The translations under genes were made by a program, and so were the position numbers. The notes beneath the pieces were generated by a model. The model had not been told where the DNA came from and searched no databases. It was given only the letters and a program-made list of their open reading frames with translations. Positions 17,647 to 27,494 of a stretch of 64,000 nucleotides of DNA are shown in pieces. The DNA is from Pontixanthobacter gangjinensis (GTDB lineage: Bacteria > Pseudomonadota > Alphaproteobacteria > Sphingomonadales > Sphingomonadaceae), in NCBI RefSeq assembly GCF_009827545.1, contig NZ_WTYS01000001.1, positions 2,381,772 through 2,445,771 on the forward strand, read 5' to 3'. Positions within the stretch are counted from its first letter, which is position 1; each line of letters starts with the position of its first letter.

Positions 17647-20568
17647 ATGAAATCACCACTATTCGCGCGTCTAGCGCTCTCGCTCTTGCTGTCTACCGCC
17701 CTTGCTGCACCAATCGCAGCGCAGGAAGCCGCCGCCGAACCGGCAAGCGGCGAATCCGCGGCGATAGCGGAGGGTTGGGACGCTGCGGATTGGGATCTTG
17801 CGGATAGCGAATTTTTGCCGGAAGCCGGATGGAAATTCGGCACGCTCGATAACGGCATGCGCTACATTATTCGACAGAACGACCGGCCCGAAAAGACTGC
17901 TCTGGTCCGCATGGTGATCGGGACTGGCTCGATCGACGAACGCGACGAAGAACAAGGCTTCGCGCATTATCTCGAACATATGGCGTTCAACGGATCCACC
18001 AATGTCCCCGAAGGCGAAATGATCAAATTGCTCGAACGCGAAGGCCTAGCTTTTGGTGCAGATACCAACGCCTCGACCGGTTTCGATGAGACTCAGTATA
18101 TACTTGATCTACCTCGTGCCGATCCCGCCCTGCTCGACACGGCCTTGATGCTGATGCGTGAGACGGTGAGCGAGTTGACCATTGCACCAGAAGCTGTCGA
18201 ACGCGAACGCGGGGTCATCTTGTCCGAACGCCGCGTGCGTAACAATTACAATTTTAAGAATGTGGTTGAGGGTTTGCGCTTCGCTTATCCCGAAGCGCGT
18301 CTTGGGTCACGCCTACCGATTGGCACAATCGAAACGCTCGAAGGAGCAACCGCCGAAGGCCTGCGCGCGTTCTGGAGCCGTGAATATGTACCCGCAGACA
18401 CAGTTCTCGTAATCGTCGGCGATTTCGATCCTGCTTTGGTCGAGGGGAATATCCGCACACGCTTTGCCGATTGGGAGTCTGCTGAATCGCCTGACCAACC
18501 GCCGCTTGGCCCGGTGGATCCCGGGACTAAAGGGCAGACTACAATATACCTGGACCCAGCCTTGACCGAGTCAGTCACAATCACTCGCCACGGCGCATAT
18601 ATTGACCGGCCTGACACGGTCGAGGAACGGCGCAAGAGCGTGCTGCGCCAATTGGGTGACAGAGTGATCAGCCGCCGTTTACAGAGGTTGCTTCGCGATG
18701 AAGACCCACCGTTCCGAGGGGTCAGTGTATCAAGCAGCGATTTCTTCGATGAAGCCCGAACCACTCAGCTTGTCGTGGCCTCGCAGGAAGGCGGATGGCA
18801 ACGCGGGCTTGATGCAGCGATTGACGAATATCGCCGAGCGCTCATCTATGGATTCACCAAGGCCGAAATTGCCGAACAGATTAGCAATTATCGGACTTCG
18901 TTGGAAAATGCGGCGGCAAATGTTGGCACGCGCACCAACAACCAACTTGTCAGTTCAGCTCTGGCTATTATCAGCGGCGACAATGTCCCCGACAGTCCCC
19001 AAAACACCCTAGATCGTTTCAACGCTGCGGTCGCCGTTGCCACCCCAGAAACTGTATTGGCTGAACTGCGCGCGAATGCCGTCGAACTGGATGAGCCGTT
19101 GATCCGATTCACTGGAAAGGTCGCGCCGGAAGGCGGCGAGGATGCGCTGCGTTCGGCCGTAGACATCGCTTATGCTCGCGACGTTGCGCCACCAGTAGAT
19201 AGTGGCAATGCCGAGTTCGGTTACACTGATTTCGGCACGCCGGGCGCGGTCGTCAGCGACATGAAAACGGCTAATCTCGATATTCGCACCTTGCGCTTTG
19301 CCAATGGCGTAATGCTGAATTTGAAACCGACCGACCTTGAAGACGACCGGGTTACTATCCGGGTCAACATTGATGGCGGAACCGTGATTGAAACACGCGA
19401 GAATCCCATGGCGGTGACCATTGCTGGATTGCTGACCAGCGGTGGTCTTGGCAAGCATAGTAGCGATCAATTGCAGTCAATTCTGGCCGGAAGATCAGTC
19501 GGCGGGAGCTTTGGCGCGGGAGAACTAACATTTATCAGTTCCGCCAGAACGACCCCGCGTGACCTAGAATTGCAGCTTCAATTATTGACTGCTTACATTA
19601 CCGATCCGGGCTATCGTGCCGAAGGTCTCGGTCTATGGAAAAAAGGGCTTGAAGATTTCTTTGCTACTCTGGGTAAGACACCCGGATCAGCATTTGGTGA
19701 AGCATCGTCACTCATTCTCTCGGACAATGACCCGCGCTTTGTTCGTCCGCCACTCGAGGCTTATCAAGCGCTCGATTATTACCAATTGAAAGGCAACATT
19801 GCCGACCGGCTCGATAATGGTGCGATTGAAATTGGTATAGTCGGCGACTTTGACGCGGATCAAGCAATCGCGCTTGTGGCTAAAACCTTTGGTGCGCTGC
19901 CCCAGCGCGAGCCTGAATTTCGCGAATATAATGACGAACGCCGCCAACGTAGCTTCACTGACAACAGACAGTCTTACACGATCGAACATGACGGTGAGCC
20001 AGACCAGGCAATGTTGCAATTGGTCTGGCCGACGACAGACAATGAAGATTGGACCGAGACTTCGCAATTCAATCTGCTGTCGCGTGTGACCCAATTGATG
20101 CTGACCGAGAAATTGCGCGAAGAATTGGGGCAAACATACTCTCCCTCTGTCGGGAGCAGCCTTAGTTCACTATACCGCGATTACGGCACATTCTCGATGA
20201 GCGCCTCAGTTGATATCTCTCAGCTGGATGCAGCAAAATCGGCTATGGATCAGGTAATTGCCGATTTGCTTGCCGCTGAACCGGATGCGGATTTGATCCA
20301 GCGCGCTCGCCAACCAGTGCTTGAAAGCCTCGACAATCGGCTCAAGACTAATGGTGGCTGGATGGGTGTGGTTGACCGAGCGCAGTCTAAGCCTGAAGAT
20401 TTGCTGCGGTTCCTGACAACCAAAGCGCGATACGAAGCCATGACAGGAGCGGAATTACTCGCCCTCGCCCGGAAATATTTGCAGCCTGACCAGCTTGTGG
20501 AATTCCGTGTTGTACCGAGCGACGTTGTCCTGGCCAAAGCTTCTGAGATGGACGTAACGACGCCTTGA
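17647..20568 (+). CDS. M16-family zinc metalloprotease, exported
   Basis: A 973-residue pitrilysin/insulinase-type protease. The signal peptide ends near APIAAQ (residue 25). The inverted zinc motif HxxEH is intact as H107-Y-L-E110-H111. SERRVRNNYNF downstream carries the extra zinc-region residues, and a second, non-catalytic M16 half occupies about 520-960 (TYSPSVGSSLSSLYRD near 835). The full double-domain clamshell is present. It should degrade peptides in the periplasm. It sits between purC (53 bp upstream) and purS (225 bp downstream) with no evident functional link. Confidence 0.93.
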   Translation: MKSPLFARLALSLLLSTALAAPIAAQEAAAEPASGESAAIAEGWDAADWDLADSEFLPEAGWKFGTLDNGMRYIIRQNDRPEKTALVRMVIGTGSIDERDEEQGFAHYLEHMAFNGSTNVPEGEMIKLLEREGLAFGADTNASTGFDETQYILDLPRADPALLDTALMLMRETVSELTIAPEAVERERGVILSERRVRNNYNFKNVVEGLRFAYPEARLGSRLPIGTIETLEGATAEGLRAFWSREYVPADTVLVIVGDFDPALVEGNIRTRFADWESAESPDQPPLGPVDPGTKGQTTIYLDPALTESVTITRHGAYIDRPDTVEERRKSVLRQLGDRVISRRLQRLLRDEDPPFRGVSVSSSDFFDEARTTQLVVASQEGGWQRGLDAAIDEYRRALIYGFTKAEIAEQISNYRTSLENAAANVGTRTNNQLVSSALAIISGDNVPDSPQNTLDRFNAAVAVATPETVLAELRANAVELDEPLIRFTGKVAPEGGEDALRSAVDIAYARDVAPPVDSGNAEFGYTDFGTPGAVVSDMKTANLDIRTLRFANGVMLNLKPTDLEDDRVTIRVNIDGGTVIETRENPMAVTIAGLLTSGGLGKHSSDQLQSILAGRSVGGSFGAGELTFISSARTTPRDLELQLQLLTAYITDPGYRAEGLGLWKKGLEDFFATLGKTPGSAFGEASSLILSDNDPRFVRPPLEAYQALDYYQLKGNIADRLDNGAIEIGIVGDFDADQAIALVAKTFGALPQREPEFREYNDERRQRSFTDNRQSYTIEHDGEPDQAMLQLVWPTTDNEDWTETSQFNLLSRVTQLMLTEKLREELGQTYSPSVGSSLSSLYRDYGTFSMSASVDISQLDAAKSAMDQVIADLLAAEPDADLIQRARQPVLESLDNRLKTNGGWMGVVDRAQSKPEDLLRFLTTKARYEAMTGAELLALARKYLQPDQLVEFRVVPSDVVLAKASEMDVTTP

Positions 20569-20793
20569 TCTTTCTGTCCTTTGAGGGACACACTGTTGTG
20601 AGGGTGGAGCATGGAACGACGTGCTTCCCCTTTTCTTTTTGCCCACAATCCTTGGAGCCGACCAGCTAGTTCGAGTTTTCCGACAGTTTGGCGACGGTCT
20701 GAACTTGCCCCAGCCCCGCGCAATCGGCATAGGCTGCTTGCACAAAAGGATGGCCGCAGAAACTGCCAGCCGCTTCATGCAAAGGTCTGCCCG

Positions 20794-21033
20794 ATGAAAG
20801 TTCATGTCCACGTATCGCTCAAGCCTGGTGTGCTCGACCCACAGGGCCGCGCCATTCATCATGCGCTTGAGGGGCTCGGATTTGGTGGTGTGAATGATGT
20901 CCGAGCGGGCCGCTTGATCGAGCTTGATGTGTCTGATGACACGTCTGACGATGATTTGGACCAAATGTGCCGCAAGCTGCTCGCTAATATGGTCATCGAA
21001 AATTACAGTATTGAGAAGAAGGTAGACGCCTGA
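20794..21033 (+). CDS. purS: Phosphoribosylformylglycinamidine synthase subunit PurS
   Basis: A 79-residue small subunit that bridges PurQ and PurL in FGAM synthase. [37 protein letters not shown] and [10 protein letters not shown] are family hallmarks. The ATG at 20794 is fixed by homology, since the open frame upstream is unrelated sequence. The stop overlaps the purQ start (TGATG). purL is not in the window. Confidence 0.96.
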   Translation: MKVHVHVSLKPGVLDPQGRAIHHALEGLGFGGVNDVRAGRLIELDVSDDTSDDDLDQMCRKLLANMVIENYSIEKKVDA

Positions 21034-21710
21034 TGGCCTTCCGCTCGGCAGTCATCACTTTCCCGGGATCGAATTGCGACCGCGATATGGCGGTGGCTCT
21101 GGAACAAGTTTCCGGCTCAGCACCGCTCCGGATCTGGCATGGGGATAGTGATTTGCCGCAGCGGCTCGATTTTATAGCTGTGCCCGGCGGCTTCTCATAT
21201 GGTGATTACCTTCGCTCCGGCGCGATGGCTGCGCGCAGCCCGATCATGAATGCAATTGTGCAGGCCGCAGAAGGCGGCGTGCCCGTACTCGGCGTTTGCA
21301 ATGGCTTTCAAATATTGACCGAAACCGGCCTGTTGCCTGGCGCATTAATGCGCAATGCTGGGCAGAATTTCGTATGTCGCACGGTCCCGCTTAAGGTTGA
21401 GAACAACCAGTCGTTATTCACTTGCGGCTATGAAGCCGGTGAAGAAATCTACATTCCCGTTGCGCATCATGATGGCAATTATTTCGCCGATGATGCCACA
21501 CTCGACCAGCTCGAAGGTGATGGCCGCGTCGCATTTCGTTATATGGACAGCGTCAACGGATCACGCCGCGATATTGCGGGCGTTTTGAATGCGGCGGGCA
21601 ATGTGCTGGGAATGATGCCACACCCAGAACGTGCGATTGATGAAGCGCATGGCGGAACCGACGGACGGACACTGTTCGAAAGCGCAATTAAGAGCTTGGC
21701 CGCCGCTTAA
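21033..21710 (+). CDS. purQ: Phosphoribosylformylglycinamidine synthase subunit PurQ
   Basis: A 225-residue class I glutamine amidotransferase that supplies ammonia for FGAM synthesis. It has [11 protein letters not shown] at the start, the nucleophile elbow GVCNGFQIL with Cys89, and [17 protein letters not shown] near the end with the catalytic His/Glu pair. It is translationally coupled to purS. It converges on the GGDEF-EAL gene, whose stop is 12 bp away. Confidence 0.97.
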   Translation: MAFRSAVITFPGSNCDRDMAVALEQVSGSAPLRIWHGDSDLPQRLDFIAVPGGFSYGDYLRSGAMAARSPIMNAIVQAAEGGVPVLGVCNGFQILTETGLLPGALMRNAGQNFVCRTVPLKVENNQSLFTCGYEAGEEIYIPVAHHDGNYFADDATLDQLEGDGRVAFRYMDSVNGSRRDIAGVLNAAGNVLGMMPHPERAIDEAHGGTDGRTLFESAIKSLAAA

Positions 21711-21722
21711 ACAGCGGTTCTA

Positions 21723-24074
21723 TTAAGCGATAAGGCGGCCAGCCCGGTCGAAGATTGCACGTGCTTCTAGTGCAGGCATTGGCCGACCGAAATAATAGCC
21801 CTGGATTTTTGAGCAACCCAGCTCCCGTATCATCTCAGCCTCTTCAGCCGTTTCGACCCCTTCAGCTGTCGTGGTCATTTCCAGACTATCTGCCATCGCG
21901 ACGACTGCCCGAATAATCGCTAGGCTTTCCGCGCTATTCTGCGCGGCACCCTGAACAAAGCTACGGTCCACTTTGATGGTAGAGAAGCTGAGCTTGCGAA
22001 GATAGCCAAGCGAGGAATAGCCAGTTCCAAAATCGTCCAATGCCACTGTGCAGCCAAGCGCAATTACCTGCTCTAATGCCGCACGTGCAACATTCGCATC
22101 CCGCAAGAAAATGCTCTCGGTAACCTCGATTTCCAGCCTTCTTGCATCCAATCCGCTTGATGAAAGAGCCTTTACGACCGTTGAGGCGAACTCCGGTTCA
22201 ATCAGCTGTTCGCCCGAGACATTGACTGCGACCCGAATATGGCTCGGCCAGTTCGTCGCTTCAATACAGGCTTGCTCCAAGACCCATTTGCCAATCGGAA
22301 TAATCAAACGCGTATCTTCTGCGAGCGGGATGAATTTATCCGGTCCAACGAAACCATGTTCTTTGCTGTTCCAGCGAAGCAAAGCTTCAAAGCTGACAAC
22401 ATGCTCATCATTAGCGTCAACGACCGGCTGATAATGCAGCGACATTTCGTTGTTTTCAAGCGCGCGACGAAGAGAGTATTCAAGCTTGCGCCGCTCTTCT
22501 GCATGTGCGTGAAGCATCGGCTCATAAGCAAAATGTTCGCCTCCGCCTTCATCCTTCGCACGGTAAAGCGCCAAGTCGGAATTGCGCATAATCTCTTCGA
22601 CAGTCTTTCCATCGCGCGGACCAATTGCGGACCCGACGCTGGCCCCAACGTACAATGTGTTGTTATCAATATCGTATGGTTGAGACAGTCGTGAGATGAC
22701 CTTGCGGGCCACGCTTTCCACTACCCCCTTTTTCGATGCGTCGCGGATCACAATGCCGAACTCGTCGCCACCAAGCCGGCCGCACATCGTATTATCGTCC
22801 ATCAATTCCTTCAGCCGATTTGAAACTTTCGCCAGCAGTTGATCTCCGACTTGATGACCGAGCGAGTCATTGACCGCTTTAAACCGGTCAAGGTCGAGCA
22901 TGAGAAACGCGCAGCGCGAGCGCCATTTTTCCGCGTAGCGCATTGCATCGCGCAGCGCTTCGTTGAGCATTAAGCGGTTCGGTAGGCTGGTCAGCGTGTC
23001 GTAGCGGGCAAGGTATGCGATTTTCTCGCTCGACTCGCGTTGTTCGGTTACATCCGATCCAACACCACGGAACCCAAGATAGGTGCCGCTTTCGTCGATA
23101 ATCGGCGTACCGGAAAGTTCCCACCAACGATGCTCGCCGCTGATGGTTACTTTGACGATCAGATTGGAAAAACTCTCCCGCCGTTTTAGCCGCTCAGCGA
23201 GATCATGCAGGCTAGGAGCGAACTGCCCCGATTCCCACGAGTCACCCGCGATCAGTTGCAAGAACGGTTTCCCATCGACGTCTATAGGCGTCTTACCCAA
23301 GGCGAATGAAAAACGCGGGGAGACCGAGCGCACACGCCGTCCGGTGTCCACTTGCCACAACCAGTCAGCCTGGTTTTCTTCAAATTCCCGCAACAATAAG
23401 GAAACGACTTCGCTTTGTTCGACAACCCCAGCCTCTGCGATCCGAGCCATCAAATAGGTTCGCGCGCTTTCTATGGTGCCAAAAATGGCAATCCCGACGA
23501 AGAATATAACTATCGCTGAAATAGCGAACTCGCCCAATATGGCGGCGCTAATTGCCGCTGCTAATCCGGTGAGCGTGGTAAATATAATCGAGCCCAGAGG
23601 GGCTGCTGCAACTACCAGAGCAGATCCAACAATCAGCACCGAAACAATTGACCACAGCGCCAATAATTCCTTCGCCGTCCCTTGAAAGGCAAAGAAGCCA
23701 ATCGGGACGCACCAAACAACCGCTATGAAAGCGATTGCACGGCAATGATGGTTGAATTCGGTGCTAGTCATGCGCCGAGTGTCTGCATCAGCCAGACTCT
23801 TGTCGCAGCGCACGCCGTAATACAGAACTCCTACTAATGCTAACACCCAGCTAACCAGTGCCAGCACGCCCACACTTCCGAAATAGACCCAAATCGCAAG
23901 GATGGCGGCTACAATGTGCGCACCGACCCTCAGCGGCGCGCCTTGGGCCAATTTAGCATATTGCAGGCCACGCAGACGCGCCCAATCTTCCTGATCGGGG
24001 TTTCTGATCCCTAGGACCGCCAAAGCTGGCAAGCGTGCCGGCAACGCCGGTAAATCGGATGGACTTTCATTCAC
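21723..24074 (-). CDS. Membrane-bound PAS-GGDEF-EAL cyclic-di-GMP enzyme
   Basis: A 783-residue protein. About five to six hydrophobic segments lie between residues 50 and 215. A PAS domain follows (about 230-345, with WWELSGTPIIDESGTYLGFRG), then a GGDEF domain with intact GRLGGDEFG (near 435) and an EAL domain with EALLRW (near 563), EVTESIF and DDFGTGYSSL. Both synthesis and hydrolysis sites look intact, so it could make or break cyclic-di-GMP. The RxxD product-inhibition site five residues before GGDEF is not present. It lies between purQ and glmS and close to a glycan locus, a plausible but unproven target of c-di-GMP control. Confidence 0.93.
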   Translation of the reverse strand: MNESPSDLPALPARLPALAVLGIRNPDQEDWARLRGLQYAKLAQGAPLRVGAHIVAAILAIWVYFGSVGVLALVSWVLALVGVLYYGVRCDKSLADADTRRMTSTEFNHHCRAIAFIAVVWCVPIGFFAFQGTAKELLALWSIVSVLIVGSALVVAAAPLGSIIFTTLTGLAAAISAAILGEFAISAIVIFFVGIAIFGTIESARTYLMARIAEAGVVEQSEVVSLLLREFEENQADWLWQVDTGRRVRSVSPRFSFALGKTPIDVDGKPFLQLIAGDSWESGQFAPSLHDLAERLKRRESFSNLIVKVTISGEHRWWELSGTPIIDESGTYLGFRGVGSDVTEQRESSEKIAYLARYDTLTSLPNRLMLNEALRDAMRYAEKWRSRCAFLMLDLDRFKAVNDSLGHQVGDQLLAKVSNRLKELMDDNTMCGRLGGDEFGIVIRDASKKGVVESVARKVISRLSQPYDIDNNTLYVGASVGSAIGPRDGKTVEEIMRNSDLALYRAKDEGGGEHFAYEPMLHAHAEERRKLEYSLRRALENNEMSLHYQPVVDANDEHVVSFEALLRWNSKEHGFVGPDKFIPLAEDTRLIIPIGKWVLEQACIEATNWPSHIRVAVNVSGEQLIEPEFASTVVKALSSSGLDARRLEIEVTESIFLRDANVARAALEQVIALGCTVALDDFGTGYSSLGYLRKLSFSTIKVDRSFVQGAAQNSAESLAIIRAVVAMADSLEMTTTAEGVETAEEAEMIRELGCSKIQGYYFGRPMPALEARAIFDRAGRLIA

Positions 24075-24194
24075 CGCGAAACCGGTAAGCGAAACAAGTT
24101 AGCACGGAGTAAAAATGCCAAGCCTTTTATGTCGGCTCAAGCGTATTTTATACTGTAAGCATGGTTTATACTGGTCGCCTCGTTAGACTATTGG

Positions 24195-26018
24195 TCATTC
24201 AACGGTCACAGATTTCGCCAAATTCCGCGGCTGATCCACATCAGTGCCTTTGACGCAGGCGACATGATAAGCGAGCAATTGCACCGGAACCGCATAGACA
24301 AGCGGAGCAATTAAAGGGTGAACCTTGGGCATTTCGATTGTAGCGATACATCCCTCGCCTGCTTCCACGATACCATCGCGGTCGGAAATGAGAACAATCT
24401 GACCGCCGCGAGCGCGAACTTCATGCATATTCGAAACGGTCTTCTCAAACAATGGACCGGACGGCGCCAGCACGATAACTGGAACCAATTCATCAATCAG
24501 AGCAATCGGGCCGTGCTTCATTTCACCTGAGGCGTAACCTTCTGCATGGATATAACTGATTTCTTTAAGCTTTAACGCGCCTTCGAGCGCCAAAGGATAG
24601 TCAGGACCGCGGCCCAAATAAAGCACATCGCGCGCCGGAGCAATCAAATGCGCCATCGAAGCAATGTCATCATCATGGTCCAGCGCCGCATTCAAACAGG
24701 CAGGCGCTTCAAGCAGGTGTTTCACTACCTCCTGCTCTTCGGCGCGATCCATCCGGCCTTTCTTAACCGCCAGATGCGCCGCGAGCGCAGCGAGCACGGC
24801 CAGCTGACAGGTGAAGGCTTTGGTCGAAGCCACGCCAATCTCAGGTCCGGCATGGGTTGGTAACAGCAAATCGGCTTCGCGCGCCATTGAGCTTGTCGGG
24901 ACATTGACCACCACCCCGATTATCTGCCCTTCCTTCTTGCAATGGCGAAGCGCCGCCAAAGTGTCTGCGGTTTCGCCCGATTGCGAGATGAACAGTGCTA
25001 GACCGCCATCCTCCAGCACGGGATCGCGGTAGCGGAATTCGCTGGCCACGTCTAAATCAACCGGGACGCGAGCGAATTGCTCGAACCAATATTTCGCAAC
25101 CATTCCCGCGTAGTAAGAGGTTCCGCAGGCGACGATCGTAATCCGCTTAACTTCCGACAAATCGAAATCTATTTGCGGCAGCGCGACGGTTTCTTCGGCG
25201 CGGTGGACATAGCTGGCGAGTGTCTGCGCAACCACGGTCGGCTGTTCGAAAATCTCTTTTTGCATGTAGTGGCGATAATTACCCTTTTCGACCGAGGCAG
25301 CGGACGCACCCGAGGTCGAAATCTCACGTTCAACTTGGTTGTTCTCTTCGTCGAAAATGGCCGCACCATCGCGCGTGATAACCACCCAGTCGCCCTCTTC
25401 GAGATAGGCGATCTTTTGCGTCAAGGGGGCCAAGGCTAAGGCGTCAGAGCCAAGGAACATCTCTCCATCCCCATATCCGACAACCAGCGGCGACCCAAGC
25501 CGCGCACCGATCAACATGTCGGGATATTCACGGAAAGCAATCGCCAGTGCAAACGCCCCGCGCAATGTTGGCAGCACGGCCTTAACCGCGTCCTCTGGCG
25601 ATGAGCCAGCTTCAATTCGCTCGGAAATCAAATGCGCAACAACTTCGCTGTCGGTTTCGCTTTCGAGCGTGCGGCCTTTGCCAATGAGTTCGTTGCGAAG
25701 CGGCTTGAAATTTTCGATGATACCATTGTGCACCAACGCCACATGATCGGTCGCATGGGGGTGCGCATTGTGCGTAGTTGGTGCCCCATGGGTAGCCCAC
25801 CGTGTATGGGCTATTCCGATATCGCCCGATGCAGGATTACCGTTCAATTCGTCAACCAAATTGATCAGCTTGCCCTGAGCCCTGCGTCGGACAAGCGTGC
25901 CGCCATCAATCGTGCAGATACCCGCACTATCATAACCCCGGTATTCCATCCGCTTCAGCCCATCGACAAGGCGGTTTGCCACTGCTGATTTGCTGACGAT
26001 GCCGATTATTCCGCACAT
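24195..26018 (-). CDS. glmS: Glutamine-fructose-6-phosphate aminotransferase (isomerizing)
   Basis: A 607-residue enzyme that makes glucosamine-6-phosphate for peptidoglycan, LPS and exopolysaccharide. It begins MCGIIGIVS with the nucleophile Cys2 and has HTRWATHG and DSEVVAHLI in the glutaminase domain. The two SIS domains include ACGTSYYAGMVAKYWFE and SQSGETADTLAAL. The chain ends in PRNLAKSVTVE, the typical C-terminus that shapes the active site. It is divergent from the glycan locus across a 454-bp gap. Confidence 0.98.
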   Translation of the reverse strand: MCGIIGIVSKSAVANRLVDGLKRMEYRGYDSAGICTIDGGTLVRRRAQGKLINLVDELNGNPASGDIGIAHTRWATHGAPTTHNAHPHATDHVALVHNGIIENFKPLRNELIGKGRTLESETDSEVVAHLISERIEAGSSPEDAVKAVLPTLRGAFALAIAFREYPDMLIGARLGSPLVVGYGDGEMFLGSDALALAPLTQKIAYLEEGDWVVITRDGAAIFDEENNQVEREISTSGASAASVEKGNYRHYMQKEIFEQPTVVAQTLASYVHRAEETVALPQIDFDLSEVKRITIVACGTSYYAGMVAKYWFEQFARVPVDLDVASEFRYRDPVLEDGGLALFISQSGETADTLAALRHCKKEGQIIGVVVNVPTSSMAREADLLLPTHAGPEIGVASTKAFTCQLAVLAALAAHLAVKKGRMDRAEEQEVVKHLLEAPACLNAALDHDDDIASMAHLIAPARDVLYLGRGPDYPLALEGALKLKEISYIHAEGYASGEMKHGPIALIDELVPVIVLAPSGPLFEKTVSNMHEVRARGGQIVLISDRDGIVEAGEGCIATIEMPKVHPLIAPLVYAVPVQLLAYHVACVKGTDVDQPRNLAKSVTVE

Positions 26019-26472
26019 GCGTTAATGCCTTCAATTTCTGGAACTGGATAGATTTTGCAGGCCTTTAACCACAAAAGCTGTGAAAATTGTGTAATTTTTG
26101 CTGACTGGCTCTTAAAAATAGATTGTCGCCCAGTCTATTGGTTTTGACTTACCGCCCACGCACCGTGGCAGCAACTTGGCCTCAATTACTAACGGCGTGA
26201 CGGCTCAAATAACCAGGCCAAGGCAATTGCGATAGAATGCATGCGGACAACGGGTCCAATTTTTGGTGTGCGGATTAAGGCTGCGCCGTGAAAACAGCGC
26301 ATTAAGATCGCGCCGCAAGATTGGCCACACTTTTCCTCATCCTTAATGTCCGCAGGACGGGAGTGTCGCCAAAGTTTGAACAAATCTTTCCGCACGTGGT
26401 TTACGATTCCTTAAAGACTAATCCGCCAAATCGTCCTGTCGCGCTCGAAAGCAGTGCGCATTTGGGGGCTCA
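26019..26472. other. Long gene-free region between glmS and the glycan locus
   Basis: No convincing gene lies in these 454 bp. The glmS side is AT-rich. On the glycan side TTGAAC (near 26375) followed about 18 bases later by TTTACG (near 26400) is a possible promoter for the gene at 26473. An imperfect inverted repeat, GCGGATTAAGG (26270-26280) with CCTTAATGTCCGC (26341-26353), spans the middle and could form a long stem or a regulator site. I see no riboswitch or glmS ribozyme I can support. Confidence 0.4.
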
Positions 26473-27489
26473 ATGACCAAGCTGATTGTTCAAATACCGT
26501 GCTTTAATGAAGCTGAGGATCTGCCTGCAACGCTAGCCGCGATACCACGCCGTATCGAGGGGATCGACACTGTTGAAATTCTGGTGATCGACGATGGCAG
26601 TCATGACGGAACTTCGGATGTCGCGCGTCGGTGGGGCGTACACCATATTATCCGTCACCGTAGAAACCGCGGTCTCGCCTCAGCATTCCGCTCCGGTATT
26701 CGTGCTGCGCTGGAGGCTGGAGCTGATATCATCGTTAATACCGATGCCGATGGCCAATATGAAGGCGCAGACATTGCCGCGCTGGTCGGGCCTGTAATCG
26801 CTGGTAACGCCGATATTGTCATCGGTGATCGCGGCGTAGGTAACAATGAGTATTTCGGGCCTCTAAAACGACTGCTTCAGCGCCTCGGCAGCACGGTCGT
26901 GCGGCGCCTGTCGCGTACAGAAATCACCGATGCCGTGAGCGGGTTTCGTGCGATGACACGCGCCGCTGCTCAACAAATCAATATCACCACCGACTTCAGC
27001 TATACCACAGATATGCTGATCCAATCAGGCCGCAAGCGCTTTGCGATTAAGAGCGTGCCGATCCGCACTAACAAGACCCTGCGCCCTTCTCGCCTGTTCA
27101 GTTCGGTACCGCGGTTCATCATAAACACCGGCATCACTATTGCCCGCGCCTACACTACGCATAATCCATTACGCGTATTTGTTGGCGGCGGAGCATTGAT
27201 CGCCCTGATTGGGCTGGCTCCAATCCTGCGTTTCGGTTGGTTTTATCTGTCAGGTGACGGAGACGGTCATATTCAGTCGCTGGTTATCGGCGGCGCTTTG
27301 CTGGTGCTGGGCACGCTGGTTGCAATAATGGGTGTGCTTGCTGATTTGGTCGCTGCAAACCGCAAGCTGATTGAGACAAATTTGTACGAAATCCGCCAGT
27401 TGCGAGATGAATTGAAACTGCGTCCAGAAGCGCAAAAATCAGGCGAAGATTCCGTTCCATTACGCCAAGTAAAATCCGCCAGAAATTGA
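26473..27489 (+). CDS. GT2 glycosyltransferase, DPM/GtrB-like with C-terminal membrane spans
   Basis: A 338-residue polyprenyl-phosphate sugar transferase type protein. VQIPCFNEAEDLPATLAAIP and DDGSHDGTSDVA open a GT-A fold. TDADGQYEGADI (near 95) provides the metal-binding DxD, and SGFRAMTRAA is typical of the DPM1/GtrB group. Two hydrophobic spans (about 237-258 and 270-297) and a helical basic tail end the protein. It probably charges undecaprenyl phosphate with a sugar, which the GT-C enzyme encoded next (overlapping or adjacent start) could use. It is the first gene of a tight four-gene run. Confidence 0.88.
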   Translation: MTKLIVQIPCFNEAEDLPATLAAIPRRIEGIDTVEILVIDDGSHDGTSDVARRWGVHHIIRHRRNRGLASAFRSGIRAALEAGADIIVNTDADGQYEGADIAALVGPVIAGNADIVIGDRGVGNNEYFGPLKRLLQRLGSTVVRRLSRTEITDAVSGFRAMTRAAAQQINITTDFSYTTDMLIQSGRKRFAIKSVPIRTNKTLRPSRLFSSVPRFIINTGITIARAYTTHNPLRVFVGGGALIALIGLAPILRFGWFYLSGDGDGHIQSLVIGGALLVLGTLVAIMGVLADLVAANRKLIETNLYEIRQLRDELKLRPEAQKSGEDSVPLRQVKSARN

Positions 27490-27494
27490 CTGCC

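Noticed and set aside
26189-26395. 68-codon open frame in the glmS-glycan gap
   Set aside because: No ribosome site, no recognisable features and unlikely composition; treated as chance.
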